From Streptomyces sp. M92 (GTDB lineage Bacteria; Actinomycetota; Actinomycetes; Streptomycetales; Streptomycetaceae), in the NCBI RefSeq assembly GCF_028473745.1, contig NZ_CP101137.1:682001-746000 (forward strand): a stretch of 64,000 bases of DNA, written 5' to 3'. Below the pieces are notes generated by a model, which was not told the DNA's origin, searched no databases, and was given only the letters and a program-made list of their open reading frames with translations. The position numbers were made by a program, and so were the translations under genes. Each line of letters begins with the position of its first letter. Within the stretch, counting starts at the first letter, position 1. This document shows, piece after piece, positions 1 to 8,699 of this stretch.

Positions 1-339
1 TCTCACCGGGCGTGCCCGCGGGAGCACGGTTTCCAGACGCAGCACCGCCACGTCGTCGTCCCCCGCCGCGAAGTGCACGATCCGGGCCGGCACCGCGGCC
101 CGGCCGGACTCGGCCGCGGGCAGGAGAGGCAGCTCGACGAACACCCGCGCCGTCGCCGCGGGAGGGTGGTCCTCGGGCGTTCCGAGGGCGGCGCTCACCA
201 CGTGGGCGCAGGTCAGGGCGGTCTGCTCGCCGACCAGAAAACCGGCGCCCCAGCAGTTTCCCTGCCGGTCCGTGACGCGCAGGACGGCCGAGTCGAGCGC
301 CGCCGGGCCGTTCCCGCCTGTCGGGGCGGTTTCCGGCAC
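1..339 (-). CDS. Trypsin-like serine protease of a TCO/VMAP-type system (5' part only)
   Basis: The gene begins at a GTG (339) two bases after the stop of the upstream TCO1 gene and runs off the left window edge, so only about 113 codons are visible. The fold is recognisable from the S1-type oxyanion-side motif GAGFLVG followed by LTCAHVV, whose His (residue 46) is the expected catalytic base. An acidic DDDVAVL stretch about 55 residues later fits the catalytic Asp strand. The serine and any C-terminal VMAP domain lie outside the window. The same TCO1-then-trypsin order occurs at 23324-25368, so this is probably a second copy of that module. Protease family is clear; substrate is unknown. Confidence 0.8.
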   Translation of the reverse strand, partial: MPETAPTGGNGPAALDSAVLRVTDRQGNCWGAGFLVGEQTALTCAHVVSAALGTPEDHPPAATARVFVELPLLPAAESGRAAVPARIVHFAAGDDDVAVLRLETVLPRARPVR

Positions 340-341
340 CC

Positions 342-719
342 TCAAGCCCCCGGTTCGGCCGTCGGACGGCCCGCGTCCCCGCTCCCGCTCCGGTCCCATG
401 TGAGGGTTACGGTGAAGTGCGCCTGGGCCGTGCTGCTGCTGATCACGATGTCGGCCGCGGCCGACAGCGACAGGCCGAACTCCACAGTGATCTCCTGCGG
501 GCCCGGCGCCGTCTCGCCGAAGGTGTTCACCAGTTGCTGGGCCACGGGCCGGAGCCCGGACAGCATCTCTGCCATGGAGCGGCTCGCCCTGGCCACCACC
601 TGTCCGGGCCGGGCCACCTTGACCAGACCGTCTTCCGGCTTTTCCCGGACCTCGACCTTGACGGCACGAGCCGCTCCGTCAGGCCCGTCGTCGAGCGGCA
701 GCTCCACCACGTACGTCAT
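342..719 (-). CDS. Trypsin-co-occurring domain 1 (CU044_2847 family) protein
   Basis: A 125-aa single-domain protein of the TCO1/CU044_2847 type, a small beta-rich domain known from comparative genomics to sit next to trypsin-like proteases. The opening MTYVVELPLDDG, a central amphipathic helix (SMAEMLSGLRPVAQQLV) and the closing TVEFGLSLSAAADIVI strand match the paralogue at 23324, which ends in the same VEFGVRLTAETGAVI pattern. I chose the ATG at 719 because GGGGAG lies six bases upstream; an ATG at 734 is possible but has no ribosome site. The protease gene follows immediately. It is thought to be an adaptor or effector partner of the protease; the biochemical role is unknown. Confidence 0.8.
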   Translation of the reverse strand: MTYVVELPLDDGPDGAARAVKVEVREKPEDGLVKVARPGQVVARASRSMAEMLSGLRPVAQQLVNTFGETAPGPQEITVEFGLSLSAAADIVISSSTAQAHFTVTLTWDRSGSGDAGRPTAEPGA

Positions 720-942
720 CGTGCTCCCCGTCACATGTGTTCGCTCCGCTCCTCGCTTCCTGTAGGCGCGGCCTCATCAGCCACTCCATCGTCGCCGGTC
801 ACATGCCAGCAACAGCCATTTCGGCCAACCTCCGTGCCTCCGGCCCGCCTGCTCCCGGTGCGCGGGCGACACCGGAGCACTCCGTCTCCCGGGGATCGCG
901 CCGCCCACGCCCGGTCGTCGCCCGCGGGCACTGAGGCGGTCC

Positions 943-2448
943 TCAGCGCAGCCGGATGACGTTCCAGGACAGCGGCTCCAGGGTGGCGCTCAGCCCGCCG
1001 TCGCTCACCGTCGTGCCGTCCACCGCGTGCGGGACGACCCGCTCGGGGTCGGCGAGGGTGTTGCGGGCGTCGGGGTCGGCATCCGCGAGGGCGCTGTGCT
1101 CGACGACCTCGGTGAGGCCGAGGCCGCCGAGGGCGACCTCCAGCGGCAGCGGCTCGGTGCGCGAGCGGTTGACGGCGAAGACGGTGACCGAGCCGTCCTC
1201 GGCGCGCACGGCGGTGGCGTGCAGCAGGTCGGCCTCGCCGTACCTCTTCGTCTCGTACGTCGGTGAGTCCACCCGGACGTCCAGGACCTCACCGCGGCCG
1301 TGCTTCGAGGCCTGGGCGAAGGGGAAGAACGTCGTCTGGCGCCAGGCGGGGCCGCCCGGCTCGGTCATGATCGGGGCGATGACGTTGACGAGCTGGGCGA
1401 GGCAGGCGACGGTGACGCGGTCGGCGTGCCTGAGCAGGGCGATGAGGAGCGAGCCGAAGACCACGGCGTCGGTGACGCTGTAGTTGTCCTCCAGCAGGCG
1501 GGGCGCCTCGGGCCAGTCGAGGGCGCTCACCTCCGCCTGGGTCTTGGCCATGTACCAGACGTTCCACTCGTCGAAGGAGAGGTTGATCTTCTTCTTGGAC
1601 TTGAGGCGGGCGCCGACGTGGTCGCAGGTGGCGACGACGTTCTCGATGAAGGACTCCATGTCCACGGCGGAGGCGAGGAAGGAGTCGACGTCGCCGTCGT
1701 GCGGCTCGTAGTAGGCGTGCAGGGAGATGTGGTCGACCAGGTCGTAGGTCTCCTTCAGGACGGTCGCCTCCCACGCGGCGAAGGTCTCCATGGACTGGCC
1801 GGAGGAGCCGCAGGCGACGAGTTCGAGGTCCGGGTCGATCTGGCGCATGGCGCGGGCGGTCTCGGCGGCGACGCGGCCGTACTCCTCGGCGGTCTTGTGG
1901 CCGGTCTGCCAGGGGCCGTCCATCTCGTTGCCCAGGCACCACAGGCGGATGCCGAAGGGGTCCTTGTCGCCGTGCTCGGCGCGCAGGTCGGAGAGGGCGG
2001 TGCCGGAGGGGTGGTTGGCGTACTCCTGGAGTTCGAGGGCCTCGGCGACGCCCCGGGTGCCGAGGTTGACAGCCATCATCGGCTCGGCCTGGGGGCCGAT
2101 CTTCTTGAGGAAGGCGATGTACTCGGACAGGCCGAAGCGGTTCGACTCGGTGGTGCGCCAGGCCAGGTCGAGGCGGCGGGGGCGGTCCTCGACCGGGCCG
2201 ACCGAGTCCTCCCACTTGTAGCCGGAGACGAAGTTGCCGCCGGGATAGCGGATGGCGGTGACGCCGAGTTCGCGGACCAGTTCCAGCACGTCGGTCCGTA
2301 TGCCGTCGGCGTCGGCGGCGGGGTGGCCGGGTTCGAAGACGCCGGTGTAGACGCAGCGGCCGAGGTGTTCGACGAAGGAGCCGAAGAGGCGGGGGTTGAC
2401 TTCGCCGACGGTGAAGGCGGGGTCGAGGGTGAAGCGGGCCGTTCGCAT
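943..2448 (-). CDS. abfA: Alpha-L-arabinofuranosidase, GH51
   Basis: A 501-aa GH51 enzyme that releases L-arabinose from arabino-oligosaccharides in the cytoplasm (no signal peptide). The N-terminal FGSFVEHLGRCVYTG and IRYPGGNFVSGY motifs are family hallmarks. The acid/base is Glu175 in GNEMDG and the nucleophile Glu294 in FDEWNVWY. The C-terminal beta-sandwich ends in EPLSWNVIRLR. An AAAGG ribosome site precedes the ATG at 2448. It is the last gene of the minus-strand run binding protein, permease, permease, GH43, GH51, so it probably hydrolyses oligosaccharides imported by the upstream ABC system after GH43 cleaves arabinan outside. Confidence 0.93.
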   Translation of the reverse strand: MRTARFTLDPAFTVGEVNPRLFGSFVEHLGRCVYTGVFEPGHPAADADGIRTDVLELVRELGVTAIRYPGGNFVSGYKWEDSVGPVEDRPRRLDLAWRTTESNRFGLSEYIAFLKKIGPQAEPMMAVNLGTRGVAEALELQEYANHPSGTALSDLRAEHGDKDPFGIRLWCLGNEMDGPWQTGHKTAEEYGRVAAETARAMRQIDPDLELVACGSSGQSMETFAAWEATVLKETYDLVDHISLHAYYEPHDGDVDSFLASAVDMESFIENVVATCDHVGARLKSKKKINLSFDEWNVWYMAKTQAEVSALDWPEAPRLLEDNYSVTDAVVFGSLLIALLRHADRVTVACLAQLVNVIAPIMTEPGGPAWRQTTFFPFAQASKHGRGEVLDVRVDSPTYETKRYGEADLLHATAVRAEDGSVTVFAVNRSRTEPLPLEVALGGLGLTEVVEHSALADADPDARNTLADPERVVPHAVDGTTVSDGGLSATLEPLSWNVIRLR

Positions 2449-2499
2449 GTGCGCCTTTCGGAGAGGGGGTGCTTGTTCGTTGGCGGCTGAAGGTCGCCG

Positions 2500-2536
2500 G
2501 TGGCTGGTCGCGCGGTTCCCCGCGCCCCTAAGCCAC
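2500..2536. repeat. Short palindromic intergenic repeat (Streptomyces-wide type)
   Basis: This element sits between the GH51 and GH43 genes. It is a nested palindrome: outer arms GTGGCT (2500-2505) and AGCCAC (2531-2536), inner arms GCGCGG and CCGCGC around a TTCC loop. The same flanks, GTGGCTGGTCGCGC and CCCCGCGCCCCT, recur at 47041-47097 with an extra hairpin between them. From memory, very similar strings are scattered in many Streptomyces intergenic regions. As RNA it would fold into a stable stem inside the polycistronic message and could modulate relative expression of the two glycosidases; that is inference. Confidence 0.6.
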
Positions 2537-3499
2537 GGTCGGCCAACCGTTCCTCGCCCAGTTCAGCTCGTTGAGCCCGAGCTTCGGCGTACCGCTGTCC
2601 TGCTTGTCGTAGTAGTGGTACGCCAGCCAGTCGCGGCCCCGGTCGCGGAAGACCGACTGGCCGCCGGTGCCGATGTAGCGGCCGTGGCCGGCCAGGAGCA
2701 GGTCTCCGCCGCCCTCCAGCAGGGGCTTGCCCGTGCTGTCGACGTAGGGGCCGGTGACCGACGTCGACCTGCCGACCTTGATCTTGTACGTGCTGTCCAC
2801 ACCGGAGCAGCAGGCGTCGTGCGAGGCGAAGAGGTAGTAGTACCGGCCGTGCTTGACGATCTCCGGGCCCTCGACCGCGTACGGCTCGTCCGGCCGGGTC
2901 GCCAGATGGTGGACCTCCGCGCCCTCGACGGCCTTGCCCGTCTCCGGGTCCAGCTCGACCATGCGGATGCCGGACCAGTACGAGCCGAAGGACATCCACA
3001 GTCTGCCGTCGGCGCGGACGACCGCCGGGTCGATGGCGTTCCAGGTGTCGGTGGTCTCGGAGGAGAAGACCTTGCCGTGGTCGGTCCAGGTGCCGGGCAG
3101 GCCGGTGCTGGAGGTGGCGACGCCGATCGCGGAGTGGTTGGTGCCCCAGGAGGAGACGGCGTAGTACAGCCAGTAGCGGCCGGCGCGGTAGGTGAGGTCG
3201 GGGGCCCACGGGTCGCCGGTGTCGTTGTACTCGTACCACCAGGCCGGGGGCTTCCCGAAGGCGTTGCCCGCGTCGTCCCAGTGCCTGCCGTCCTCGGAGA
3301 GGCGGGCGCCGATGACGCCGCCGGTGGAGTAGGCGACGTAGCCGCCGGACTTGAGGCGCAGCACGGTGGGGTCGTGGATGATCTCCTGACCCGTGATGGG
3401 GCGCGGGTCGGGGTAGCTCTGCGCCGCCTGGGCCGTGTGGGGCAGCAGGGCCACCAGGGCCGCGGTCGCCGCGGCGGTGAGGATTCTGCGTACGGTCAC
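2528..3499 (-). CDS. Secreted arabinan endo-1,5-alpha-L-arabinosidase, GH43
   Basis: A 323-aa GH43 five-bladed propeller with a Sec signal peptide (RRILTAAATAALVALLP then an AQA-type cleavage site near residue 26). The three catalytic carboxylates are visible: Asp43 in IHDPTVL (base), Asp157 in NAIDPAVV (pKa modulator) and Glu213 in VEGPEIV (acid). SYWSGIRM and the ASHDACCSG segment are typical of arabinanases. The GTG start at 3499 overlaps the stop of the upstream permease by GTGA, so the two are translationally coupled. It should cut the arabinan backbone outside the cell and feed the adjacent importer. Confidence 0.9.
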   Translation of the reverse strand: MTVRRILTAAATAALVALLPHTAQAAQSYPDPRPITGQEIIHDPTVLRLKSGGYVAYSTGGVIGARLSEDGRHWDDAGNAFGKPPAWWYEYNDTGDPWAPDLTYRAGRYWLYYAVSSWGTNHSAIGVATSSTGLPGTWTDHGKVFSSETTDTWNAIDPAVVRADGRLWMSFGSYWSGIRMVELDPETGKAVEGAEVHHLATRPDEPYAVEGPEIVKHGRYYYLFASHDACCSGVDSTYKIKVGRSTSVTGPYVDSTGKPLLEGGGDLLLAGHGRYIGTGGQSVFRDRGRDWLAYHYYDKQDSGTPKLGLNELNWARNGWPTVA

Positions 3500-4359
3500 T
3501 GTCCCGCCAATCCCGTGTGGGCGACGCCCGCCACGATCTGCCGCTGGAAGAAGACGAAGACGACGATCAGGGGCAGGCCGGCCATGAGGCCGCCGGCCAT
3601 GAGCTGGGCCCACTGGATGCCGTAGGAGTTCATGACGGTCGCGATGCCGTTCGGCATGGTCATCAGGTCGGGGTTGTTGGTGACCATGTAGGGCCACAGG
3701 AAGTTGTTCCAGGAGCTGATGAAGGTGAAGATGCCGACCGCCGCGAGCGAGGGGCGGGAGAGCGGCACGATGATGGTGAAGAAGACCCGCCAGCGGCCGG
3801 CGCCGTCGATGAAGGCGGCCTCCTCCAGTTCGCGCGGGATGCCCTGGAAGAACTTGTAGAGGATGTAGACCATCGCGGCCGGCGCGCACTGCGGCAGGAT
3901 CATGCCCCAGTAGGTGTCGACCATCCCCATCTGCTGGACGGTGGTGAACAGGGGCACGCCGAGCACGGCCGGGGAGATCATGAGGCCGGCCATCACCAGG
4001 GCCATCAGGGCGCCCTTGCCGCGGAACTCGGTGCGGGCGAAGCCGTAGCCGGCCAGCGCGCTCACCAGCAGGACCACCGTCGTGACGCAGACCGACACGA
4101 CGAGGGAGTTGACGAACCAGTTGGTGATGTTGCCGGTCTCGAAGAGGGCCGTCCAGGCCTGGCCGGTCCAGTCCTCGGGCAGCCAGTGCGTGGGTACCTC
4201 GACGGCCTCGGTCTCCGACTTGAGGGAGGTGAACAGGGCCCAGGCGAGGGGTGCGAGGAAGACCGCGGAGACGGCGGTGCCGAGCAGCGTGAGCACGATC
4301 TGGCCGGGGGTCCAGGCCCGGCGGGGCCGGGTGCGGACCGATGGTGCGGCGGTGGTCAT
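3496..4359 (-). CDS. Carbohydrate ABC transporter permease (MalG type)
   Basis: A 287-aa inner-membrane permease with six predicted helices. The EAA loop appears as EEAAFIDGAGRWRVFFTIIVPLSRP (about residues 178-202), where the ABC ATPase docks, and the C-terminus ends with FVFFQRQIVAG as in the MalG branch. It overlaps the upstream permease (ATGA, 4356-4359) and the downstream GH43 gene. No ATPase gene is in the cluster, so a shared MsiK-type ATPase elsewhere is expected, as is usual for Streptomyces sugar importers. Predicted substrate from context: arabino-oligosaccharides. Confidence 0.9.
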   Translation of the reverse strand: MTTAAPSVRTRPRRAWTPGQIVLTLLGTAVSAVFLAPLAWALFTSLKSETEAVEVPTHWLPEDWTGQAWTALFETGNITNWFVNSLVVSVCVTTVVLLVSALAGYGFARTEFRGKGALMALVMAGLMISPAVLGVPLFTTVQQMGMVDTYWGMILPQCAPAAMVYILYKFFQGIPRELEEAAFIDGAGRWRVFFTIIVPLSRPSLAAVGIFTFISSWNNFLWPYMVTNNPDLMTMPNGIATVMNSYGIQWAQLMAGGLMAGLPLIVVFVFFQRQIVAGVAHTGLAGQ

Positions 4360-5297
4360 CGGCCGCCCTCCTCACGGTTGCGCAGCAGCCACATCCGGGC
4401 GAGGGCGACGGCCGCGATGAGCACGAAGAAGATGATGGAGATCGCGGAGGCGTAGCCCACGCGGTAGCTGGTGAAGCCCTGTTCGAGGGTGTACTGCACG
4501 AAGGTCCGGGTCGATTCCTCCGGGCCGGGCCCGAAGTCCTGCATGACGACGGCCTGGTCGAAGACCTGGAGCGAGGCGAGGATCTGGAGGGCGACGACGA
4601 GTCCGGTGATGTTGCGCAGCATCGGCAGCGTGATGTGGAGCGTGCGGTGCCAGGCGTTCGCGCCGTCCAGCTTGGCGGCCTCGTAGAGGTGGGCGGGGAT
4701 GCCCTGGAGGGCGGCGAGGTAGAGCAGGAAGCTGAAGCCGACCGTCCACCACAGGGTGGCGATGACGACGGCGAGCAGCGCGTAGGACTTGTCGGTCAGC
4801 CAGGGTGTCTGAAGGCCGAAGACGTGGTTGATCATTCCCGTGCCGGGGTTGAACAGCCACTGCCACAGGTTGGCGGCGACGGTGGACGGCAGCAGGAAGG
4901 GCAGGAAGAAGCACAGCCGCCACAGCCACTTGCCGCGTTCGATGTGGTGGGCGAGCATCGCCAGCAGGAAGGCGAGGGCCGTGATGCAGGGAACGACTAG
5001 CAGCGTGAAGTAGGCGCTGTGGCCGAACGCGTCCCACATCAGGGGGTCCTGGAGGGCCTCGCGGTAGTTGTCGAGGCCGATGAAGCTCGCGCCGTCGCCG
5101 GAGATGTTGGCGTCGGTGAAGCTGAGGTAGAGGCCGCGCAGCAGCGGCCAGATCACGAAGAGCGCGAACAGGGCGAGGAACGGGGCGACGAACCAGCCGC
5201 CGTGCTGGAAGCCCTGCCTGCGGCGGACGGTGGCGCCGGCCGCGGCGGTCTTCGCCCGCGCGGGGCGGACGATCGTCTCGGCGCTGGTGGTGGTCAT
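4356..5297 (-). CDS. Carbohydrate ABC transporter permease (MalF type)
   Basis: A 313-aa permease. After a basic cytoplasmic N-terminus of about 35 residues comes a first helix (FVAPFLALFALFVIWPLL) and the conserved PLLRGLYLSFTDANISG. The EAA loop is YEAAKLDGANAWHRTLHITLP. The MalF-like length and second-gene position make it the partner of the downstream permease. Start at the ATG at 5297, two bases after the stop of the binding-protein gene. Part of the arabinan operon. Confidence 0.9.
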   Translation of the reverse strand: MTTTSAETIVRPARAKTAAAGATVRRRQGFQHGGWFVAPFLALFALFVIWPLLRGLYLSFTDANISGDGASFIGLDNYREALQDPLMWDAFGHSAYFTLLVVPCITALAFLLAMLAHHIERGKWLWRLCFFLPFLLPSTVAANLWQWLFNPGTGMINHVFGLQTPWLTDKSYALLAVVIATLWWTVGFSFLLYLAALQGIPAHLYEAAKLDGANAWHRTLHITLPMLRNITGLVVALQILASLQVFDQAVVMQDFGPGPEESTRTFVQYTLEQGFTSYRVGYASAISIIFFVLIAAVALARMWLLRNREEGGR

Positions 5298-5299
5298 GC

Positions 5300-6652
5300 T
5301 CAGGCACCTCCCTGCGCGGCGGTCCGGCCGTCCATCGGGTTCTTCATGGCGAGCAGTTCGGTCAGCGCGCCCTTCATCCGGCGGGCGGCGGCCTCGGGCT
5401 TGGTGGAGCCCATCGTGGAGGAGACGACGATGGGGCCGACGCGCTGGGCGAGGATGCCGGTGGAGCCGGCGAACCACACCTTCGGTTCGGTGGCCTGGTG
5501 GTCCATGGCGGCGGCGTACTCGTTCTGCGGCTCCAGTTCGCGGTACGCGGCGGTGGACAGGGTGGGGGTGTAGGCGGGGATGTGGCCGCCGGCCGCCCAC
5601 TGCCGGGCGTGCTTGACGACGTAGGCGGCGAGCCGGTGCGCGGCCTCGTTGGTGGCGCCGCCGCGGTCCGCCTGGTGCGGGAGTACGAAGGAGTGCGACT
5701 CGGCGTGGGTGGCCCGCTCGCCGAAGACGGGCGGCAGCGGGGTGGCGCCGTAGTCGAGCTTCGCCCCCGAGAAGACCGGCACCGACCAGTTGCCCTCCCA
5801 GGCGAAGGGTGCGCCGTTGACGAACTGTTCGGCGCCCGCGCCGCCTCCGAAGCCGGGGTTGGCGTACCCGTCGGCGATGTGCCGGCGCAGGAATTCCAGC
5901 ACCTGGACGGCCTTGCCGGTGTCGAAGGTGACGTCCGTCTTGGTGTCGTTGAACCAGGTGCCGCCGAGCTGGGTGTAGAAGGCGACGAAGAACCACCACT
6001 GGAAGTTCTGGTCGTTGTGCCAGAAGCCCATGGTCTGCAGGCCCTTCCCGGTGGCCTTCCTGGCTTCCTTCAGCACGCCGAACCACTCGTCGACGGAGGT
6101 GACCGGGACCATCCGGCCGTCGTCGCCGAGCAGGCCCGCCTTCTTCAGCACGTCCTTGCGGTAGAAGCAGAGCTGGACGTGGATGTCGAGGGGGAGGGCG
6201 TAGAGCTCGCCGTCGATGACGGCGCGCCGCCACAGCTCGGGGTTGAAGTCGGCTTCCCGCACGCCGTACTTGGCGAGCAGGCCGACGTCCCAGGGGTCCA
6301 GGAGGCGGCCGGGCGAGAAGCCGGTGACGCGGCCCAGGTGCATCACGCCGAGGTCCGGCGCGCGGTTGCCGGCGGCCGCCATGGCGAGCTTGGTGTAGAA
6401 GGGGCTGCCCCACTGGAGGGTGGAGTCCTGCACGTCGATGCCGGGGTTGTCCCTCCGGAAGGCGTCCAGCATCGCGATCATGTTGTACCCGTCGCCGCCG
6501 CTGAAGAGGTTCCAGTAGCGCACCCGGGTGTCCGCGTCGGAGGCCAGGGCGTCGGCGCCCGTGCCGAGGGCCGCGAAGCCGAAGCTCCCCGCGACCGTCA
6601 GGCCACCCGCCGCGGCCAGAAAGTGCCTGCGATTCAGGTCAGGTCGTCCCAT
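5300..6652 (-). CDS. Sugar ABC transporter substrate-binding protein, Tat-exported
   Basis: A solute-binding protein of about 450 aa (SBP_bac_1 type) and the first gene of the arabinan operon. A twin-arginine signal NRRHFLAAAGGLTVAGSFGF begins six residues from the chosen start. The body has the usual RYWNLFSGGDG opening and a W-rich pocket segment (FWHNDQNFQWWFFVAFY). I prefer the ATG at 6652 over that at 6670 because the upstream one has no ribosome site and abuts a possible operator at 6676-6688; 6670 remains possible. It would bind arabino-oligosaccharides outside and deliver them to the permease pair. Confidence 0.88.
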   Translation of the reverse strand: MGRPDLNRRHFLAAAGGLTVAGSFGFAALGTGADALASDADTRVRYWNLFSGGDGYNMIAMLDAFRRDNPGIDVQDSTLQWGSPFYTKLAMAAAGNRAPDLGVMHLGRVTGFSPGRLLDPWDVGLLAKYGVREADFNPELWRRAVIDGELYALPLDIHVQLCFYRKDVLKKAGLLGDDGRMVPVTSVDEWFGVLKEARKATGKGLQTMGFWHNDQNFQWWFFVAFYTQLGGTWFNDTKTDVTFDTGKAVQVLEFLRRHIADGYANPGFGGGAGAEQFVNGAPFAWEGNWSVPVFSGAKLDYGATPLPPVFGERATHAESHSFVLPHQADRGGATNEAAHRLAAYVVKHARQWAAGGHIPAYTPTLSTAAYRELEPQNEYAAAMDHQATEPKVWFAGSTGILAQRVGPIVVSSTMGSTKPEAAARRMKGALTELLAMKNPMDGRTAAQGGA

Positions 6653-6675
6653 GCCCTGCCCATCTGTCATGAAGC

Positions 6676-6688
6676 TGTTCGATATTTC
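6676..6688. promoter_or_regulatory. Putative operator upstream of the arabinan ABC operon
   Basis: TGTTCGATATTTC lies just before the binding-protein gene. A copy differing at one of 13 bases (TGTTCGAGATTTC) occurs at 12428-12440, upstream of the IclR-type regulator gene. A further TTCGAA occurs at 6714-6719. The shared motif suggests the same regulator may act on both promoters. Binding is inferred only from sequence similarity. Confidence 0.35.
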
Positions 6689-6873
6689 GGATGACGCTCG
6701 TAACTTCGAACGGGACCGTAAGGTGGCACGACGGGCGCGTCAATGGGTCGCGCACGACTTTCCACGACCGGGAGTCGTTCCGCGTTGAACAGATGTCCCT
6801 CGATCACATGACGCGGACAGACCCGGACGCGTAACCTCGGAGGGCTTCGGACCGGCCGGGAGAAGGGGGATAC

Positions 6874-7476
6874 ATGAACCTCGCGGGCGCGCGCGGGCGG
6901 GCCGTCCGGGCCGCCGCGGCACTCAGACGCTCGCGCGGCGGCTCCGCCGGCGCCCTGGCCGCCGACCTCGCCGCAGCGGCCCGCGCACGGGACCGGGCGC
7001 CGCGCGACGTGCGGGAGCTGTGCCACACGCTGTGCGCCGAGATGGCCGCGCGCCGCGCCGGGCGACCGGTCGAGCTGCGCTTCGAACGGTTCCCGGACGA
7101 ACTGCTGGTCACCGGGGTGTGGGTGGAGTTCCACGACCGCGACCTGGTCATCGTCGAGGAGCGGGCCGAGGCGGTGCAGCAACTGGTCATCCTCGGGCAC
7201 GAGTTGTGGCACCTCCACGCCGGGCACCGCCACCACCACGGCGCCGGCTCCACCGCCGTCCGTGCCCTCGCCGACCGGCCGGGCTGGACGGACGAGGCAC
7301 TGGCCGCGGCCGCCCGCGACGGCTCCCGGCAGGACGACGAGGCCGAGGCCGACGACTTCGGTCACCGCCTCGCCGCCGCCTGCCGGCCGCTGCTGCCGGG
7401 GCGGACCGGCACCAGGCCCTCCAGTCCGGTCCAGAGGTCGCTCGGCTACCGCGGGCGGGGAGGTGCGCCGCGGTGA
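6874..7476 (+). CDS. ImmA/IrrE-type zinc metallopeptidase
   Basis: A 200-aa cytoplasmic protein with the metal motif ILGHELWHLHAGH (about residues 108-120), an HExxH zinc-binding site variant in which the two histidines flank Glu-Leu-Trp, and a downstream Glu/Asp-rich helix (DDEAEADDFGHRLA) that supplies the third ligand. This is the COG2856 pattern of peptidases that cleave XRE-type repressors. The N-terminus (about 40 residues) is Arg/Ala-rich. The next gene starts inside its stop codon (GTGA, 7473). No XRE regulator gene is next to it, so its target would be encoded elsewhere or be one of its partners. Confidence 0.8.
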   Translation: MNLAGARGRAVRAAAALRRSRGGSAGALAADLAAAARARDRAPRDVRELCHTLCAEMAARRAGRPVELRFERFPDELLVTGVWVEFHDRDLVIVEERAEAVQQLVILGHELWHLHAGHRHHHGAGSTAVRALADRPGWTDEALAAAARDGSRQDDEAEADDFGHRLAAACRPLLPGRTGTRPSSPVQRSLGYRGRGGAPR

Positions 7477-8699
7477 CGACGGTGTCGGCGCTCGAACCGG
7501 CCGGCGTGCTCGGCGAGTTGTACATCTCCTTCTGGATACCGGCCGCGATCCTGACGGCCGCGTTCGCGATCAAACTGCCCACCGTCGTCCGGCTCTGGCG
7601 GGACCCGTTGCTGCGCGCGGTCGGCGGTCTGCTGCTGCTCGCCTGCGCGGTGTTCGTCTTCGCCGCCCCCTCGACCATCGCCTGGACCAACCGGGTCACG
7701 GGCGTAACCAACATCTCGGCGCCGTGGGTGTACTCCCTGCTGACCGCGTTCTGCGGCTCCTGCCTGCTGCTGATCATCACCTGGCGCAACGGGCCGTCGG
7801 AGCGCCCGGCGGCCACCCGCCGCGCCGTGCGCTGGGTGGTCGGCGTCTACTCGGGGGTGATCGCCGCCCTGTGGACGCTGTTCGCCCTCGCCGACGCACC
7901 CGTGGAACGCCTGCGGGACCTGGACACGTACTACGCCACGACACCCTTCATGCGCGAGCAGATCGTGCTCTACCTGCTCGCCCACACCGTGGCCGTCCTG
8001 ATCACGTCGTGGCTCATCTGGAACTGGGTGCGCACCGACGGCCTCGACGCCTGGCTGCGCTGGGGACTGATGTTCCTCGGCGTCGGCTACGCGCTGAACC
8101 TGGTCTTCGACGCCGCCAAGCTCACCGCCGTCGTGGCCCGCTGGACGGGCCACGACGCGGACTGGCTGAGCACCGATCTGGCCCCGCCCGTCGCCTGCCT
8201 GTCCGCCATCGTGATCGCCCTCGGCTTCATCCTCCCGCACGCCGGCCAGTACCTGCACGAACGCCGGCTGCTCCGGGCCGCCCACCGCGAACTGCGGCCG
8301 CTGTACCAGTTGCTGCGGTCGGGGGAGGGCGCCGGTCTGCCGTTCGTCCTGCGCTCCACGCCGGAACTGCGCCTCGTCCGCCGCGAGACGTTCATCCGGG
8401 ACGCGCTGCTTCCCCTGTCCCGGCACATCGACGAGGCGCGGCGCAGACGGTCGTACGAGGCGGCCCTCGCGCTCGGCTTCGCACCGGAGCGGGCCAAGGC
8501 GCTGGCCGCCGCGGTGGTGGTCCTGGACGCCGTGGAGCACGGACGGCGGGCGCCGGAACGCGCGGACGGCACCGGCGAGGTGGACAGCACGGACCTCCTC
8601 CGCGACATCGGGTCCATGTCCCGGGCGCTGCGGCGCCCCGACGAGATCGAGGCGGTACGCGCCCGTGCGGCCGCCCCCACAGAGAGCGCCCGCACATGA
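7473..8699 (+). CDS. MAB_1171c-type seven-helix membrane protein
   Basis: A 408-aa protein with about seven hydrophobic segments in the first 260 residues, for example FWIPAAILTAAFAIKL, AVGGLLLLACAVFVFAA and LVFLTCP-like later helices, followed by a cytoplasmic helical domain of about 140 residues beginning HERRLLRAAHRELRPLYQLL. NCBI names this family a putative transporter, but no transport activity is established. It overlaps both neighbours (GTGA with the peptidase gene, ATGA with the monooxygenase gene), which indicates a single functional unit. The C-terminal domain resembles a signalling output more than a transporter tail; that is inference. Confidence 0.75.
   Translation: MTTVSALEPAGVLGELYISFWIPAAILTAAFAIKLPTVVRLWRDPLLRAVGGLLLLACAVFVFAAPSTIAWTNRVTGVTNISAPWVYSLLTAFCGSCLLLIITWRNGPSERPAATRRAVRWVVGVYSGVIAALWTLFALADAPVERLRDLDTYYATTPFMREQIVLYLLAHTVAVLITSWLIWNWVRTDGLDAWLRWGLMFLGVGYALNLVFDAAKLTAVVARWTGHDADWLSTDLAPPVACLSAIVIALGFILPHAGQYLHERRLLRAAHRELRPLYQLLRSGEGAGLPFVLRSTPELRLVRRETFIRDALLPLSRHIDEARRRRSYEAALALGFAPERAKALAAAVVVLDAVEHGRRAPERADGTGEVDSTDLLRDIGSMSRALRRPDEIEAVRARAAAPTESART

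Noticed and set aside
731..931. A 66-codon minus-strand frame between the TCO1 gene and abfA
   Set aside because: No ribosome site, no recognisable motif, and codon third positions do not show the expected GC bias clearly.
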